Source of the DNA: Terrimonas ferruginea DSM 30193
Lineage (GTDB): Bacteria; Bacteroidota; Bacteroidia; Chitinophagales; Chitinophagaceae
NCBI RefSeq assembly: GCF_000425585.1
Contig: NZ_KE384398.1
Span: 214,416 to 278,415, forward strand
DNA: 64,000 nt
Reading direction: 5' to 3'
The position numbers and the translations under genes were made by a program. The stretch's first letter is position 1; each line of letters opens with the position of its first letter. The notes under the pieces were generated by a model that was not told the origin of the DNA, did not search any database, and saw only the letters and a list, made by a program, of their open reading frames with translations. Below, one piece after another: positions 54,383-63,900 of this stretch.

Positions 54383-54718
54383 ATGCAACGGAAGGCGAGC
54401 CTTAAATGGATTGTTTACTTACTGATATTCATTTGTTTAGGTCAAATGAATCCACTCAACCTGCAAGCTGCAGTGCCTGTGGGCGACAGTATTGCCAAAC
54501 CCTTTCGCATTCTTACGCACGGCAGGCAAATCACGATCCGCAGCCAGCAACCGATGCATAGTATAATGGTATGGACGGCCAGGGGACATCGTGTGGTAGA
54601 ACAGAAAGATCTCAATGCGCAGGATTTCAATTTTACGGTAACGGTGAATGAAAAAATATTCTTCGTGATGATCCGGATGAAAAACGGGCAGACTTACTCC
54701 GAGAAAATAGGCATCTAG
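54383..54718 (+). CDS. Small exported protein, 111 aa
   Basis: The N-terminus (WIVYLLIFICLGQMNPLNLQ then AAVPVGD) is a signal peptide. The mature part is about 80 residues of beta strands (FRILTHGRQITIRSQQ, HSIMVWTARGHRVVEQ, FVMIRMKNGQTYSEKIGI). The strand pattern recalls a lone T9SS type A-like C-terminal domain, but the usual PNP motif is missing. Its function is unknown. It is divergent from the MazG-like gene. Confidence 0.65.
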   Translation: MQRKASLKWIVYLLIFICLGQMNPLNLQAAVPVGDSIAKPFRILTHGRQITIRSQQPMHSIMVWTARGHRVVEQKDLNAQDFNFTVTVNEKIFFVMIRMKNGQTYSEKIGI

Positions 54719-54850
54719 CTAATTTGAAAATTTGATGATTTGAAAATTTGAAAACGAACAGCCACAATGTTTAGCGATCCTTCACTATTGACTATTCACT
54801 ATTCACTATTCACTATTCACATATTGACTTATTCACTTATTGACTTATTG
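54719..54850. repeat. TTCACTA/TTGACTTATT-type repeats
   Basis: Short direct repeats: AATTTGAAAATTTGA words at 54721-54751, then four CTATTCACTATT-like units and three TTGACTTATT units to 54850, matching the family at 264-448. No gene is seen. Confidence 0.7.
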
Positions 54851-54852
54851 AC

Positions 54853-55305
54853 CTATTCCCGCTGTTTGCTATCAATCAAAATCGTCACCGGTCCATCATT
54901 CAGCAACGACACTTTCATATCCGCTCCGAAAACACCGGTCGCTACAGGCTTGCCGATGGCCGCTGACAACGCAGCTACAAATGATTCATATAAAGGAATG
55001 GCAAGCTCCGGCTTTGCCGCGCGGATATAGGAAGGACGATTGCCTTTGCGCGTGGAAGCGAAAAGTGTAAACTGACTGATTAGCAGAATGCCTCCGTCAA
55101 TTTCCACAACGGAACGGTTCATCACACCTTGTTCGTCATTGAAAATACGCAACCCGGCAATCTTTGCACTGAGCCAACTGATATCATCAGGACCATCTGC
55201 CGCTTCGACGCCCAGCAGGATCAACAATCCGTTTGCTATTTCTCCGTTAATGGCACCATCGATCTTCACCGATGCCTCCGTCACGCGTTGTATCACAGCT
55301 CTCAT
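54853..55305 (-). CDS. dtd: D-aminoacyl-tRNA deacylase
   Basis: 150 residues, full length. The start MRAVIQRVTEASVKIDGAIN, the catalytic SQFTLFASTRKGNRPSY segment and the C-terminal NDGPVTILID (Gly-cisPro motif region) identify DTD. The enzyme removes D-amino acids, and glycine wrongly attached to tRNA-Ala, from tRNA, and works as a dimer. The gene is alone, flanked by repeats; no promoter box was found in the short upstream gap. Confidence 0.96.
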   Translation of the reverse strand: MRAVIQRVTEASVKIDGAINGEIANGLLILLGVEAADGPDDISWLSAKIAGLRIFNDEQGVMNRSVVEIDGGILLISQFTLFASTRKGNRPSYIRAAKPELAIPLYESFVAALSAAIGKPVATGVFGADMKVSLLNDGPVTILIDSKQRE

Positions 55306-55430
55306 AAGTTTGTATCTTTATGCGAAGGTAGAAGGTGGAAGGCATACGGTGTAAGGTTAAACAGCACTGGCTGTCTATTCACTATTCACCATTGACCTTT
55401 TTGAATTTTGACTTTTGAATTTTGAATTAC

Positions 55431-55838
55431 ATGGCTCCCGATATTTCCCGTGAAATCGTTTACCAGACCACCCGCAGCGGCGGCAAAGGCGGGCAAAACG
55501 TAAACAAAGTTGAAACAGCCGTCATTGCGGCCTTTCACATACAAAATTCCGCGATACTGACGGCGGAACAAAAAGACCTGATCGCTGTAAAACTGGCCAA
55601 CCGCATCAACAGCGAAGGCTGGTTGCAGTTCAAAGTGCAGGAACATCGCACGCAGCTTTACAATAAAGAAACAGCCACACTCCGCATGCATCAATTGATC
55701 GGAGAAGCGCTGGCAAAAAAGAAGCCACGCATTGCCACACGCGTAAGCAAAGCAGCGAAAGAGAAGAGATTGGAGTCAAAGAAAAGACAGACCACCCGCA
55801 AGGCTGACCGCCGCAAATTCAAACCGGGAGACTTTTAA
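55431..55838 (+). CDS. arfB: Ribosome-rescue peptidyl-tRNA hydrolase ArfB
   Basis: 135 residues from the ATG at 55431 (MAPDISREIVYQTTRSGGKG); an earlier ATG at 55422 adds only three residues. The release-factor motif GGQ is in GGKGGQNVNKVET. The basic C-terminal tail (AKEKRLESKKRQTTRKADRR) is the part that enters the empty mRNA channel. ArfB frees stalled ribosomes lacking a stop codon. Its TAA overlaps the ATG of the dihaem peroxidase gene (TAATG), so both are translated from one mRNA. TTTTGAAT words lie directly upstream. Confidence 0.93.
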   Translation: MAPDISREIVYQTTRSGGKGGQNVNKVETAVIAAFHIQNSAILTAEQKDLIAVKLANRINSEGWLQFKVQEHRTQLYNKETATLRMHQLIGEALAKKKPRIATRVSKAAKEKRLESKKRQTTRKADRRKFKPGDF

Positions 55839-56881
55839 TGTCAAGATTGTTTACCACCATAGTGTCGTTGCTCGTTCTCACAATCGCACTCGGCTACCTC
55901 GCATCCGGTTGCCGGAAATCCGACAATCCAAACAGCCTTACCTATCTCGCACAAACAGTTCCTGCAGGATTTCCTGACCCCTCTTTCCGTTTTGCCGGCA
56001 ACCCTTTATCCAAAGAGGGATTTGAACTGGGAAGAAAATTGTTTTATGATGGCCGGCTCTCGCTCGACGGCAATTTTCCCTGCTCGTCCTGCCACCAGCA
56101 GGAAGCGGCTTTTGGCTTGTTCGATCACGACCGCGCACACGGTTACAATAATTCCCATACGCTTCGCAATGCGCCACCACTGTTCAATCTTGCCTGGCAA
56201 AAAGGCTATCATTGGGACAGCGCTTATGCTTCTATTTATGCAGCCATAGCACAACCGATCAATGGCCATATTGAAATGGCGGAATCATTTACCGGCGTTA
56301 CTCGAAAATTACAGGCCGATCCTGCTTATCGTGCGGCTTTTAAAAAGGTATTCGGCACGCAATTCATTCAACCGGATCATATATTGAAAGCACTTGAGCA
56401 GTTCACCGGTTCGCTGCTATCGGCCGATTCAAAATATGATCGTGTAAAAAGAGGCGAGGCAAGTTTCACAGCCAATGAACAAAGCGGTTATGCCTTGTTT
56501 CTTGTCAAATGTAACAGTTGCCATACCGAACCATTGTTCACCGATCATCGTTTCCGCAACAATGGTCTTCCTGTTGATCCGGCGTTAAATGATTTCGGGA
56601 AAATGATGACGACCCGCCAATCGAGAGATTCTTTGCTTTTCAAAGTGCCGTCGTTGCGCAATGTGGCCGTAAGCAATAACTATATGCACGATGGCCGCTT
56701 CAATACACTTGCGCAGTGCCTCATTCATTACCGCAGCAACGTACAATCCGGCCCCACCCTTGATCCGCAACTGACCGGCGGCATTCCCCTGACCGACACC
56801 GAGATCCGCCAGCTGGTCGAATTCATGGGCACCCTGACCGATACGGGGTTTGTGCGGAATCCGGCGCTGGGCCGGCCGTAG
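55838..56881 (+). CDS. MauG/cytochrome-c-peroxidase-type dihaem lipoprotein
   Basis: 347 residues. A lipoprotein signal ends LASGCRKSD (Cys25). Two haem-c sites, CSSCH (82-86) and CNSCH (225-229), lie in the usual halves. The body between them (GFELGRKLFYDGRLSLDGNF; FNLAWQKGYHWDS) and the end (ETIRQLVEFMGTLT-like) match the bacterial dihaem peroxidase family. The protein would reduce peroxide or oxidise a partner in the periplasm. The start overlaps the arfB stop by one base, an unusual pairing of genes with unrelated roles. Confidence 0.9.
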   Translation: MSRLFTTIVSLLVLTIALGYLASGCRKSDNPNSLTYLAQTVPAGFPDPSFRFAGNPLSKEGFELGRKLFYDGRLSLDGNFPCSSCHQQEAAFGLFDHDRAHGYNNSHTLRNAPPLFNLAWQKGYHWDSAYASIYAAIAQPINGHIEMAESFTGVTRKLQADPAYRAAFKKVFGTQFIQPDHILKALEQFTGSLLSADSKYDRVKRGEASFTANEQSGYALFLVKCNSCHTEPLFTDHRFRNNGLPVDPALNDFGKMMTTRQSRDSLLFKVPSLRNVAVSNNYMHDGRFNTLAQCLIHYRSNVQSGPTLDPQLTGGIPLTDTEIRQLVEFMGTLTDTGFVRNPALGRP

Positions 56882-57012
56882 ACAATGTGAAAATGTGTAA
56901 ATGTGGAAATGGACTACAGCCACAAAAAAGCGCGAGGACTAGCCTCGCGCCTGACAAACATTTTCACATTTGCACATTCACGGGGCCGCAGGCCTCGTGA
57001 CACATTTACACA
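56882..57012. repeat. AATGTG-type repeats and paired hairpins
   Basis: AATGTGAAAATGTGTAAATG (56885-56904) and its inverted-like words CATTTTCACATTTGCACATT near 56959-56978 flank a terminator. A second near-perfect hairpin (CACGGGGCC/GGCCTCGTG) lies at about 56981-57001. A related AATGTGAAAATGTGTAAGTG word lies at 2251-2270. Confidence 0.6.
56924..56950 (-). terminator. Rho-independent terminator of the secreted-protein gene
   Basis: GCGCGAGG (56930-56937) pairs with CCTCGCGC (56943-56950); on the minus strand it is followed by six T. It is 63 nt past the stop at 57013. Confidence 0.75.
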
Positions 57013-57636
57013 TTATTTCCTCCTTCCCCGCAACGCATCCAGCACTCCGCGCTGTTTCTCCAGTTCTTTTTCCTGGTTGGCCTGATCCTTTTCATTGGTC
57101 TTGAGATCGTCCTGGAGCTTACGGAGTTTCTTTTCCATATCGGCTTTATCGTCCTGCATGGTCTTGTATTTTTTCTCCGCTTTCGCGAGATTATCTTCCT
57201 GTGCTTTGATATCTACTTCCAGGCTGCTGCTCTCGATGTCGGGAGACAGGTTGCCCAAGAAATATTTACCGTTGGAATTGGTTGAACCGCTTTCCGCGCT
57301 CAACGCATTGGCGCCGTTCATCACCATGTAAACGATCGAACTGTTTTTGTCGCGGCGGCTTTTACGCTCAACCTTGAAGGCATAATCCATTGGAGAACTG
57401 CTGATATCACTGATAGTAGCCCCGCTGTAAACCAGAAAGCCTTTGCTGGACTTTGCTTTCAGTCCTATCTTCTCCATCTTTTGTTTGATGGCACTTTCCA
57501 CCAGGTCCGGTGGATAATTATATTCCATCACCAACGCTGGTTGTTCGGTTTTCTGGTAAGACACTTTTCCTTCGTACACCTGTGCAGAAGCAGTAAGGCC
57601 GGCGGCCATAAAAAGCCCGATAAAAAATCTTTTCAT
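57013..57636 (-). CDS. Exported protein with C-terminal coiled coil
   Basis: 207 residues. A signal peptide (RFFIGLFMAAGLTASAQ) precedes a beta-rich domain (VYEGKVSYQKTEQPALVMEY; GFLVYSGATISDIS), which recalls the N-terminal part of GLPGLI-type periplasmic proteins, though the motif is not seen. Residues about 140-207 form a charged coiled coil (EDNLAKAEKKYKTMQDDKAD, KEKDQANQEKELEKQ-like). It is probably periplasmic or outer-membrane attached, able to oligomerise. A -7 box lies at 57738-57745 and a terminator at 56924-56950. The function is unknown. Confidence 0.75.
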   Translation of the reverse strand: MKRFFIGLFMAAGLTASAQVYEGKVSYQKTEQPALVMEYNYPPDLVESAIKQKMEKIGLKAKSSKGFLVYSGATISDISSSPMDYAFKVERKSRRDKNSSIVYMVMNGANALSAESGSTNSNGKYFLGNLSPDIESSSLEVDIKAQEDNLAKAEKKYKTMQDDKADMEKKLRKLQDDLKTNEKDQANQEKELEKQRGVLDALRGRRK

Positions 57637-57737
57637 AAACGAAGATTTTAGTAACTAATAAAAAATGATGTTGAATAGATCAGCACACGGCAGTAAAGGA
57701 TTACTAATAACCCGTGCTGCGGGTTTAGAGGGGACGA

Positions 57738-57745
57738 CAAAGATA
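57738..57745 (-). promoter_or_regulatory. -7 box of the coiled-coil protein gene
   Basis: TATCTTTG on the minus strand, 101 nt before the ATG at 57636. Confidence 0.45.
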
Positions 57746-57807
57746 CGCTTTTTTTAAAAATAGGGTTTCCCGGGCCGGCAGCTACCGGAAATCTGCGCGT
57801 AAACCTG

Positions 57808-57815
57808 TAGGTTTG
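57808..57815 (+). promoter_or_regulatory. -7 box of the flippase gene
   Basis: TAGGTTTG matches TAnnTTTG and ends 19 nt before the TTG start at 57835. Confidence 0.5.
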
Positions 57816-57834
57816 TCGAAAGAATTGTATTTCA

Positions 57835-59328
57835 TTGAGCAGTATTAAACAACTGGCGGGACAAACGATGTGGTACGGGGTAAGTTCTATTGCCGCCCGC
57901 TTTCTTAACTATTTATTAACGCCCTACCTCACCAGCGCGCTGCTCACGTCTGCCTATGGGGAAATGCAACTGATCTATTCACTCATTCCTTTTCTCAATA
58001 TCCTTTTTACCTATGGTCTTGAAACGGCTTATTTCCGTTACATCCAAAAAAAAGAACAGGCAGCCGACGTTTACGACACCATTACGGTAAGCCTGATCAT
58101 CAGCACCGTCAGCCTTACCACGCTGATGATTCTTTTCCGCGGCGCCATAGCCGATATCATTTCCCTGCAAGATCATACGGAATATATTACCTGGTGTGCC
58201 TTCATCATCGGGCTGGATGCACTCACCACTATCGCCTTTGCCAAGTTGCGGCACGACAACCGGCCCGTCAAATACGCCGTGATACGGATCTCCGGCATTC
58301 TTGTTTATATCGCACTTACCATCTTTTTCCTGTCCGTTTGCCCGCGTATTGCCAAAGACCATCCCGATCATTTCCTGCTGCTGTTCTACAAACCGGGCAT
58401 GGAAGTCGGCTATCTGATCCTTGCCAATGTGGCCCAGAGCCTTTTCACCTTTATTTTGCTGCGCAAGGAATTTTTCGCCTTCCGCTGGCGTTTCAATAAG
58501 ACTTTGTGGCGCGAGATCATGCGGTATTCCATGCCTTTGCTCATCGTGGGTTTTGGCGGCATGGTCAATGAAACGATGGACCGCATCATGCTCCGGTGGT
58601 GGTCCACTTCCGCTGATCCATTGACGGAGATCGGTATTTACTCCGGCTGTTACAAACTTTCCATCCTCATCACATTGTTTGTACAGGCGTTCAGAATGGG
58701 TGCAGAACCGTTTTTCTTTAAGCAATCGCAGGGAGAGAATCCGCAACGCACGTATGCGCGCGTGATGAAGTTTTTTGTGATCGCCGTATGCCTGATGTTC
58801 CTGGTGGTGGTATTGTACCTCGATATATGGAAACATTTTTTAAGCCGTGAAACCTACTGGACCGGTTTGCGTGTGGTGCCCATTTTGTTACTGGCCAACA
58901 TGTTTCTCGGTATTTATTACAATCTCAGCATCTGGTACAAAGTCACCAACCGCACGAGAGCCGGTGCAACCATCACTTTTATCGGCGCAGGCATCACTTT
59001 ATTGATTAACTTTTTATTCATCCCGAGCTTTGGTTACATGGCCTGCGCATGGGCCACTTTCCTTTGTTATGGCACTATGATGGTGTTGTCGTTTGTATGG
59101 GGACAAAAAGTTTATCGCATTCCTTACGCCTGGAAGAAACTGGTAGCTTATATCGTGATCGTGGTGTTGCTCTATGGCATAGCGATCTTATTCGGCAAAA
59201 TCGGGCTAGGAACCGCCGCCAATTTTGCTTTTTCTACTTTACTGCTGGCGCTTTTCGGATGGTTTATTCTCAACGTGGAGAAAAAAGAATTCAGCCGCAT
59301 GCCGGTCATTGGAAAATTTATCCGCTGA
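57835..59328 (+). CDS. Oligosaccharide flippase (Wzx/MATE-like)
   Basis: 497 residues with about 14 membrane spans. The N-terminus SSIKQLAGQTMWYGVSSIAA then RFLNYLLTPYLTSAL is typical of the polysaccharide-transport flippases of Bacteroidota, which move lipid-linked sugar units across the inner membrane. The frame opens with TTG at 57835; the only near ATG (codon 12) would cut into the conserved first helix, so TTG is the likely start. A promoter box is 19 nt upstream. No glycosyltransferase genes adjoin it, so it is an isolated flippase whose substrate cannot be told. Confidence 0.9.
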   Translation: MSSIKQLAGQTMWYGVSSIAARFLNYLLTPYLTSALLTSAYGEMQLIYSLIPFLNILFTYGLETAYFRYIQKKEQAADVYDTITVSLIISTVSLTTLMILFRGAIADIISLQDHTEYITWCAFIIGLDALTTIAFAKLRHDNRPVKYAVIRISGILVYIALTIFFLSVCPRIAKDHPDHFLLLFYKPGMEVGYLILANVAQSLFTFILLRKEFFAFRWRFNKTLWREIMRYSMPLLIVGFGGMVNETMDRIMLRWWSTSADPLTEIGIYSGCYKLSILITLFVQAFRMGAEPFFFKQSQGENPQRTYARVMKFFVIAVCLMFLVVVLYLDIWKHFLSRETYWTGLRVVPILLLANMFLGIYYNLSIWYKVTNRTRAGATITFIGAGITLLINFLFIPSFGYMACAWATFLCYGTMMVLSFVWGQKVYRIPYAWKKLVAYIVIVVLLYGIAILFGKIGLGTAANFAFSTLLLALFGWFILNVEKKEFSRMPVIGKFIR

Positions 59329-59406
59329 TCAGCCGCCCATACTTATTGCCGTACCGGTAAAACGGGTTAACTTCACGCCGCAAAATCAAAGTTTACTCCC
59401 CTCATT

Positions 59407-59862
59407 ATGACATTACTGGAAAAACAGCTCGTGATAAAGCGTTCATCTTTACCAGGGGCTGGGAAAGGTCTTTTTACGAAAAACTTTATTCCCAAAGGCA
59501 CGCCGATCGTAGAATACAAAGGAAAGATCACCACCTGGAAAGAAGTAGAACACAACAACGGTGAGAACGGTTACATCTACTACGTTAAACGTTCACATGT
59601 GATCGATGCAAGCAACAATACGGAAGAACTTGCCCGCTATGCCAACGATGCCCGCGGCATTACGCGCGTGAAAGGTGTTACCAACAACGCCGAGTATGTG
59701 GAAGACGGTGTACGCGTTTTTATCCAGGCCAAAAAAGACATCCCCGCCGGTTCGGAGATTTTTGTTCCTTACGGAAAAGAATACTGGGATGTGATCCGTC
59801 ATAATATCCGGCTGGAGCAGTCTAACCGTGAGCGTGCCGCGAAGAAAGGCGAACGGCGGTAG
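59407..59862 (+). CDS. SET domain protein, putative lysine methyltransferase
   Basis: 151 residues. The SET fold elements are present in order: GAGKGLFTKNFIPKGTPIVE (first strand and SAM-loop), the central YANDARGITRVKGVTNNAEY (the pseudoknot-like NH/ND region), and PAGSEIFVPYGKEYW with its terminal Tyr-Gly and Trp. It would move a methyl group from S-adenosylmethionine to a lysine of a host protein. No pre-SET or post-SET zinc regions are seen. It stands alone, 78 bp after the flippase gene, and is followed by repeats. The target is unknown. Confidence 0.85.
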   Translation: MTLLEKQLVIKRSSLPGAGKGLFTKNFIPKGTPIVEYKGKITTWKEVEHNNGENGYIYYVKRSHVIDASNNTEELARYANDARGITRVKGVTNNAEYVEDGVRVFIQAKKDIPAGSEIFVPYGKEYWDVIRHNIRLEQSNRERAAKKGERR

Positions 59863-60132
59863 GTTTAAGGCTTAAGGTGGAACAGCCGCCCGATACTTCG
59901 GGCGTGAGTATTAAGTTATAAGTAGTAAGTGAAGCTTAAGATATAAGGTGTAAGGCTATTTATTCACGATTGACCATTCACGATTCATGCTTTTGAATTT
60001 TTACTTAACCCTGGTTGTTCATTTTCCGCTCCATGGTTCGTGTATACACGAACCATGGGAAGCAGGGCCCCACCCGAAAGCGCCGGGAACGCAATTCACT
60101 TATTGACTTATTCACGATTGACGATTGACCGT
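59863..60132. repeat. Mixed repeats with palindromic element copy 3
   Basis: The gap between the converging SET and MBL genes carries a damaged GCCCGATACTTCGGGC hairpin (about 59887-59902), AGTATTAAGTTATAAGTAGT words, TTCACGATTGACCATTCACG words and the palindrome at 60031-60058. No gene is seen. Confidence 0.75.
60031..60058. repeat. Palindromic element, copy 3 (28 bp)
   Basis: The same 20-bp core GGTTCGTGTATACACGAACC as copies 1 and 2, with perfectly pairing arms CCAT/ATGG that differ from both. Confidence 0.9.
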
Positions 60133-60780
60133 TCACCTGTTCGTCAAAAACGGATTGTTCATTTTCTCAAACCCTATTGTCGTCATTGGCCCATGGCCGG
60201 GATAAACCTTCGTTTCATCCGGCAGCACAAGCAGTTGCGTATGAATGCTACGGATCAGTGTGTCGTAATCACCCCCGGGAAGATCGGTGCGGCCGATGCT
60301 GCGGTTGAACAATACGTCGCCGGCTATCAGTAACCCGGAAGTTTCGCTGTAAAATGACACGCTGCCGGGTGAATGCCCGGGCGTAAACAGAATCTGCAGT
60401 TCTTCCCCGCCCAGGCTAATGGTTTCACCTTCCCGGATTTTGACCACCGGCCCATCATATATAGCCGTAAACGGGATCTGCCAGGCCGCCGCTGCCTGCG
60501 CGGCCCGCTCCAGCACCGGCATCTCCTGCCCGTGCAGATGGGGGGTCAGCCCCCAGGTTTCGGCAACAAACTTATTCCCGAAAATATGGTCGAAATGACA
60601 ATGCGTATTCAGCAAAAGCACCGGCTTTAACCCTTCGGAACGGATGGCATCCGCCAGTTGCTGCTCCTCCTGCGGAAAATAACAGCCCGGGTCGATAATG
60701 CAACACTCCCTTTCTTCGTTATACAACAGATAGGTATTTTCCTGAACCGGGTTAAATGTGAACGACTTAACGCTTAACAT
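60133..60780 (-). CDS. MBL-fold metallo-hydrolase (glyoxalase II-like)
   Basis: 215 residues. The zinc motif is NTHCHFDH (HxHxDH type), with further ligands in TPGHSPGSVSFY, AGDVLFNRSIGRTDLPGGD and YPGHGPMT. These match the hydroxyacylglutathione-hydrolase-like subgroup, which lacks the long glyoxalase II C-terminal domain. It would hydrolyse a thioester or similar compound. Length and start (MLSVKSFTFNPVQENTYLLY) are standard. The gene is divergent from the TolB-like gene at 60943. Confidence 0.92.
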   Translation of the reverse strand: MLSVKSFTFNPVQENTYLLYNEERECCIIDPGCYFPQEEQQLADAIRSEGLKPVLLLNTHCHFDHIFGNKFVAETWGLTPHLHGQEMPVLERAAQAAAAWQIPFTAIYDGPVVKIREGETISLGGEELQILFTPGHSPGSVSFYSETSGLLIAGDVLFNRSIGRTDLPGGDYDTLIRSIHTQLLVLPDETKVYPGHGPMTTIGFEKMNNPFLTNR

Positions 60781-60942
60781 GAAGGGTTTTTTGTATTTTT
60801 AAAATTGGGAACGCTGTTTTTTCCGTAAATAACCGGTATAAGGCTCAAAACTACACGCCGGGAATGAAAAGGCAAGCAGGAATCTTCACCCACATTCCCG
60901 GGATAAGAACTAAGTAAACGCAATAAAGTATCGCCCAATCGT

Positions 60943-63900
60943 ATGAATAAATTAACTAGCCTGATTGTCTGCCTTACCTTGCTAACTGGTATGAAAGCAT
61001 CGGCGCAGGCCAATGCTGTTGAATTTGGCAAAAACCGCGTACAATATCAGAAGTTCAAGTGGAAGTATTACCAGACCGAAAACTTCAATACCTACTTCAG
61101 CCAGGATGGTCTGGGTCTGGGAAAATATGTAGCCCAGATAGCCGAACACGAACTACGAGGCCTCGAAGAGTTTATTGAATACGGCATCCAGCGCCGAACC
61201 AACATCGTTGTATACAACAACTTCGATGAAATGCAGCAGTCCAATATCGGACTCGGTATCGACTGGCAAAATACCGGCGGTGTGACCAAACTGGTCAACA
61301 ACAAAATGCTCGTTTACTTCGACGGCAATCACGACAACCTGAAAAAGCAAATCCGCCAGGGTATCGCCCGCGTACTCGTGGAAAACGTACTCTTCGGCGA
61401 TGATCTCGGCGAGTTTGCCGCCAATCAGGCATTGCTTGATCTCCCCAAATGGCTGACCGATGGCTACATCGAATACGCTGCCGAAAACTGGAGCCCCTCA
61501 CTCGACGATGAACTCCGCGGCGTAATGCTCAACGGCACTTACAACAATTTCTATCAGTTTGCCTACGAAAAACCCAACCTCGCAGGACACGCTTTCTGGA
61601 AATACATCGCCGACAAATACGGCAAGAATAAAGTAACCTACTTCCTTTATCTCGCCCGCGTTTACCGCAACCTGAACAACGCATCCAATAAATTAGCACA
61701 GAAAAAATTCAAATACCTGCTTCGCGATTTCATGCAGGAAGTACCACAACAGTATTATAAAGATCTCCGTGGCCGCAAGAACGTTCCCAAAGGACAATTG
61801 GCCGTTACGGAAACCGTGGGTAAAAAAGATTATATCCGTTTCAACGCCAACCCGATCGCTAAAAGTTATTCCTATGCACTGGTAGAATTCAAACAAGGCA
61901 TTTATTCCGTAGTGCTTGTTGAGAACTTCTATAACCGTAAAGTGTTGCTCCGCTACGGCACCCGCAGCAAAGACAACGAGATCAATCCCAACTATCCCAT
62001 CCTGGCATGGGATGGAAAAGGTACAAGACTCGCCTGTATCTATACCGAAAAAGGCAAACTGAAACTGTTTGTCTTCGATGCCGTCCTGCGCATCAAAACC
62101 ACCAAAGGAATCGAGCTGCCGATGTTCGACCAGGTACAGGACATGAAATACATGCTCGACAACAATACCCTGTTGTTAAGCGCCATCCGTAGCGGGCAAA
62201 CGGATATCTATACGTACAAAATCGACAAACAAACCTTCGAGCAGATCACCAACGACGTATACGACGACCTCGATCCTTCCTTCGTAGCCTTCCCGAATAA
62301 GACAGGCATTATTTATTCCAGCAACCGTCCTTCGGCCAACGCTGCAAGCAGCGACGACTCACTGCCTGCCAATCGTTTTAATATTTTCCTGGTTGACAAC
62401 TGGAACAAATCCGATTTCAAACAGATCTCGCAAATGACCAACCTGAAACGCGGCAATGCCCGTTTCCCTTCTCAATACAACACTTCACACTTTACTTTCG
62501 TCAGTGACGAGAACGGTATCAACAACCGCTATGCAGGTTTCTTCCGCACGGAAAGAGCAGGCCTGGATACATTGGTGTTTATCGGAGACGAAGTATTACG
62601 CAATCCGCCGAAAGCAGAGATCGACAGTGTGATGAACGAATGGAACAAAACCGATATCGACTCGGTAGGTTTTGTATCGATTACCAACGACTCTTCTTAT
62701 GTTTTCCCGCTGACAAACTACCAGAGCAGCCTGATCGAAACACGCACGGCCGGCGACAACCAGCAGGTAAGTGAAGTAATCAAAATGGCTGACCTGAAAA
62801 TGTTGTATCGCCTGAAAGTAGACGAGAATACCCTGAAGCGCCGCAACGTTAATGCACGTCCGACTGAATATGTCCGTCAGTTACTGGACGAAGAACGCCG
62901 CGCAGCAAATAAAAAAGCGGGAACAGATCCGGCTGGTGGCGGCAATCCGCAGAAACCGCCGCAGAATGATTTCTTCCAAAGTGAATTCAGTGATGAAAAA
63001 CGCGACTCGGCCAAAACAAATGGCCAGGTAGTGGGAAAAGTGGTAAGCTCCGATGTGGAAACCCGCGAACCGGTGCTGCGCAAAGCCAAATTGTATGAAT
63101 ACCGCCCTCCGAAATTCTTTGCAGACTATGCGGTGACGGGTTTCAACAACTCCGTACTTGCAGTAAATAAATTCCAGCCTTATGGCGGTGGTGCAGGCCC
63201 CATCTATCTTTCCAACGGTGGCGACTTCAACGGTATGCTGCGCCTCGGCACAAGCGACCTGATGGAAGACGTGAAGTTTACCGGCGGTATCCGTATTGCA
63301 CCCAACCTCCGCGACAACGATGTGCTGTTTGAATTTTATAACCTGCGCAAGCGTCTCGACTGGGGCTTCACTTATTTCCGCAGCAGCAACCGGGTAGGAC
63401 TTACCGAGCAGAACAGCGGGCTGAACTACGACGGTAAAATGTTCTCCAATTACTACCTCGCACGTTTGCGTTATCCGCTCGACCGTGTGCGCAGCCTGCG
63501 TGCCACCATCGGTCCCCGCTTCGACCGCACGGTAGTATTGTCAAACAACTTCCCGCCGAACGCACTGGATATTCCCGACCAGAAACTGACCTATGGCCAG
63601 GTAAGTGTTGAATATGTACACGACAACACCACCAACCCGGCTACCAATATCTGGAAAGGACTGCGCTATAAAGTATTCTTCGACTGGTTCACGCAACTGA
63701 GCAACGTCAGCAATACCGATGGCAAATACATCTTCAATGCCGGCTTCGATGCGCGTCATTACTATCCTATTTACCGTAACCTGATCTGGGCAGTACGAGC
63801 ATCAGGAGATTTCTCCTGGGGCAATCAGAAAGTTATCTACTACGTAGGTGGAGCCGACAACTGGTTCTCTCCGAAATTCAACGACGGCAATCGCCCCAGC

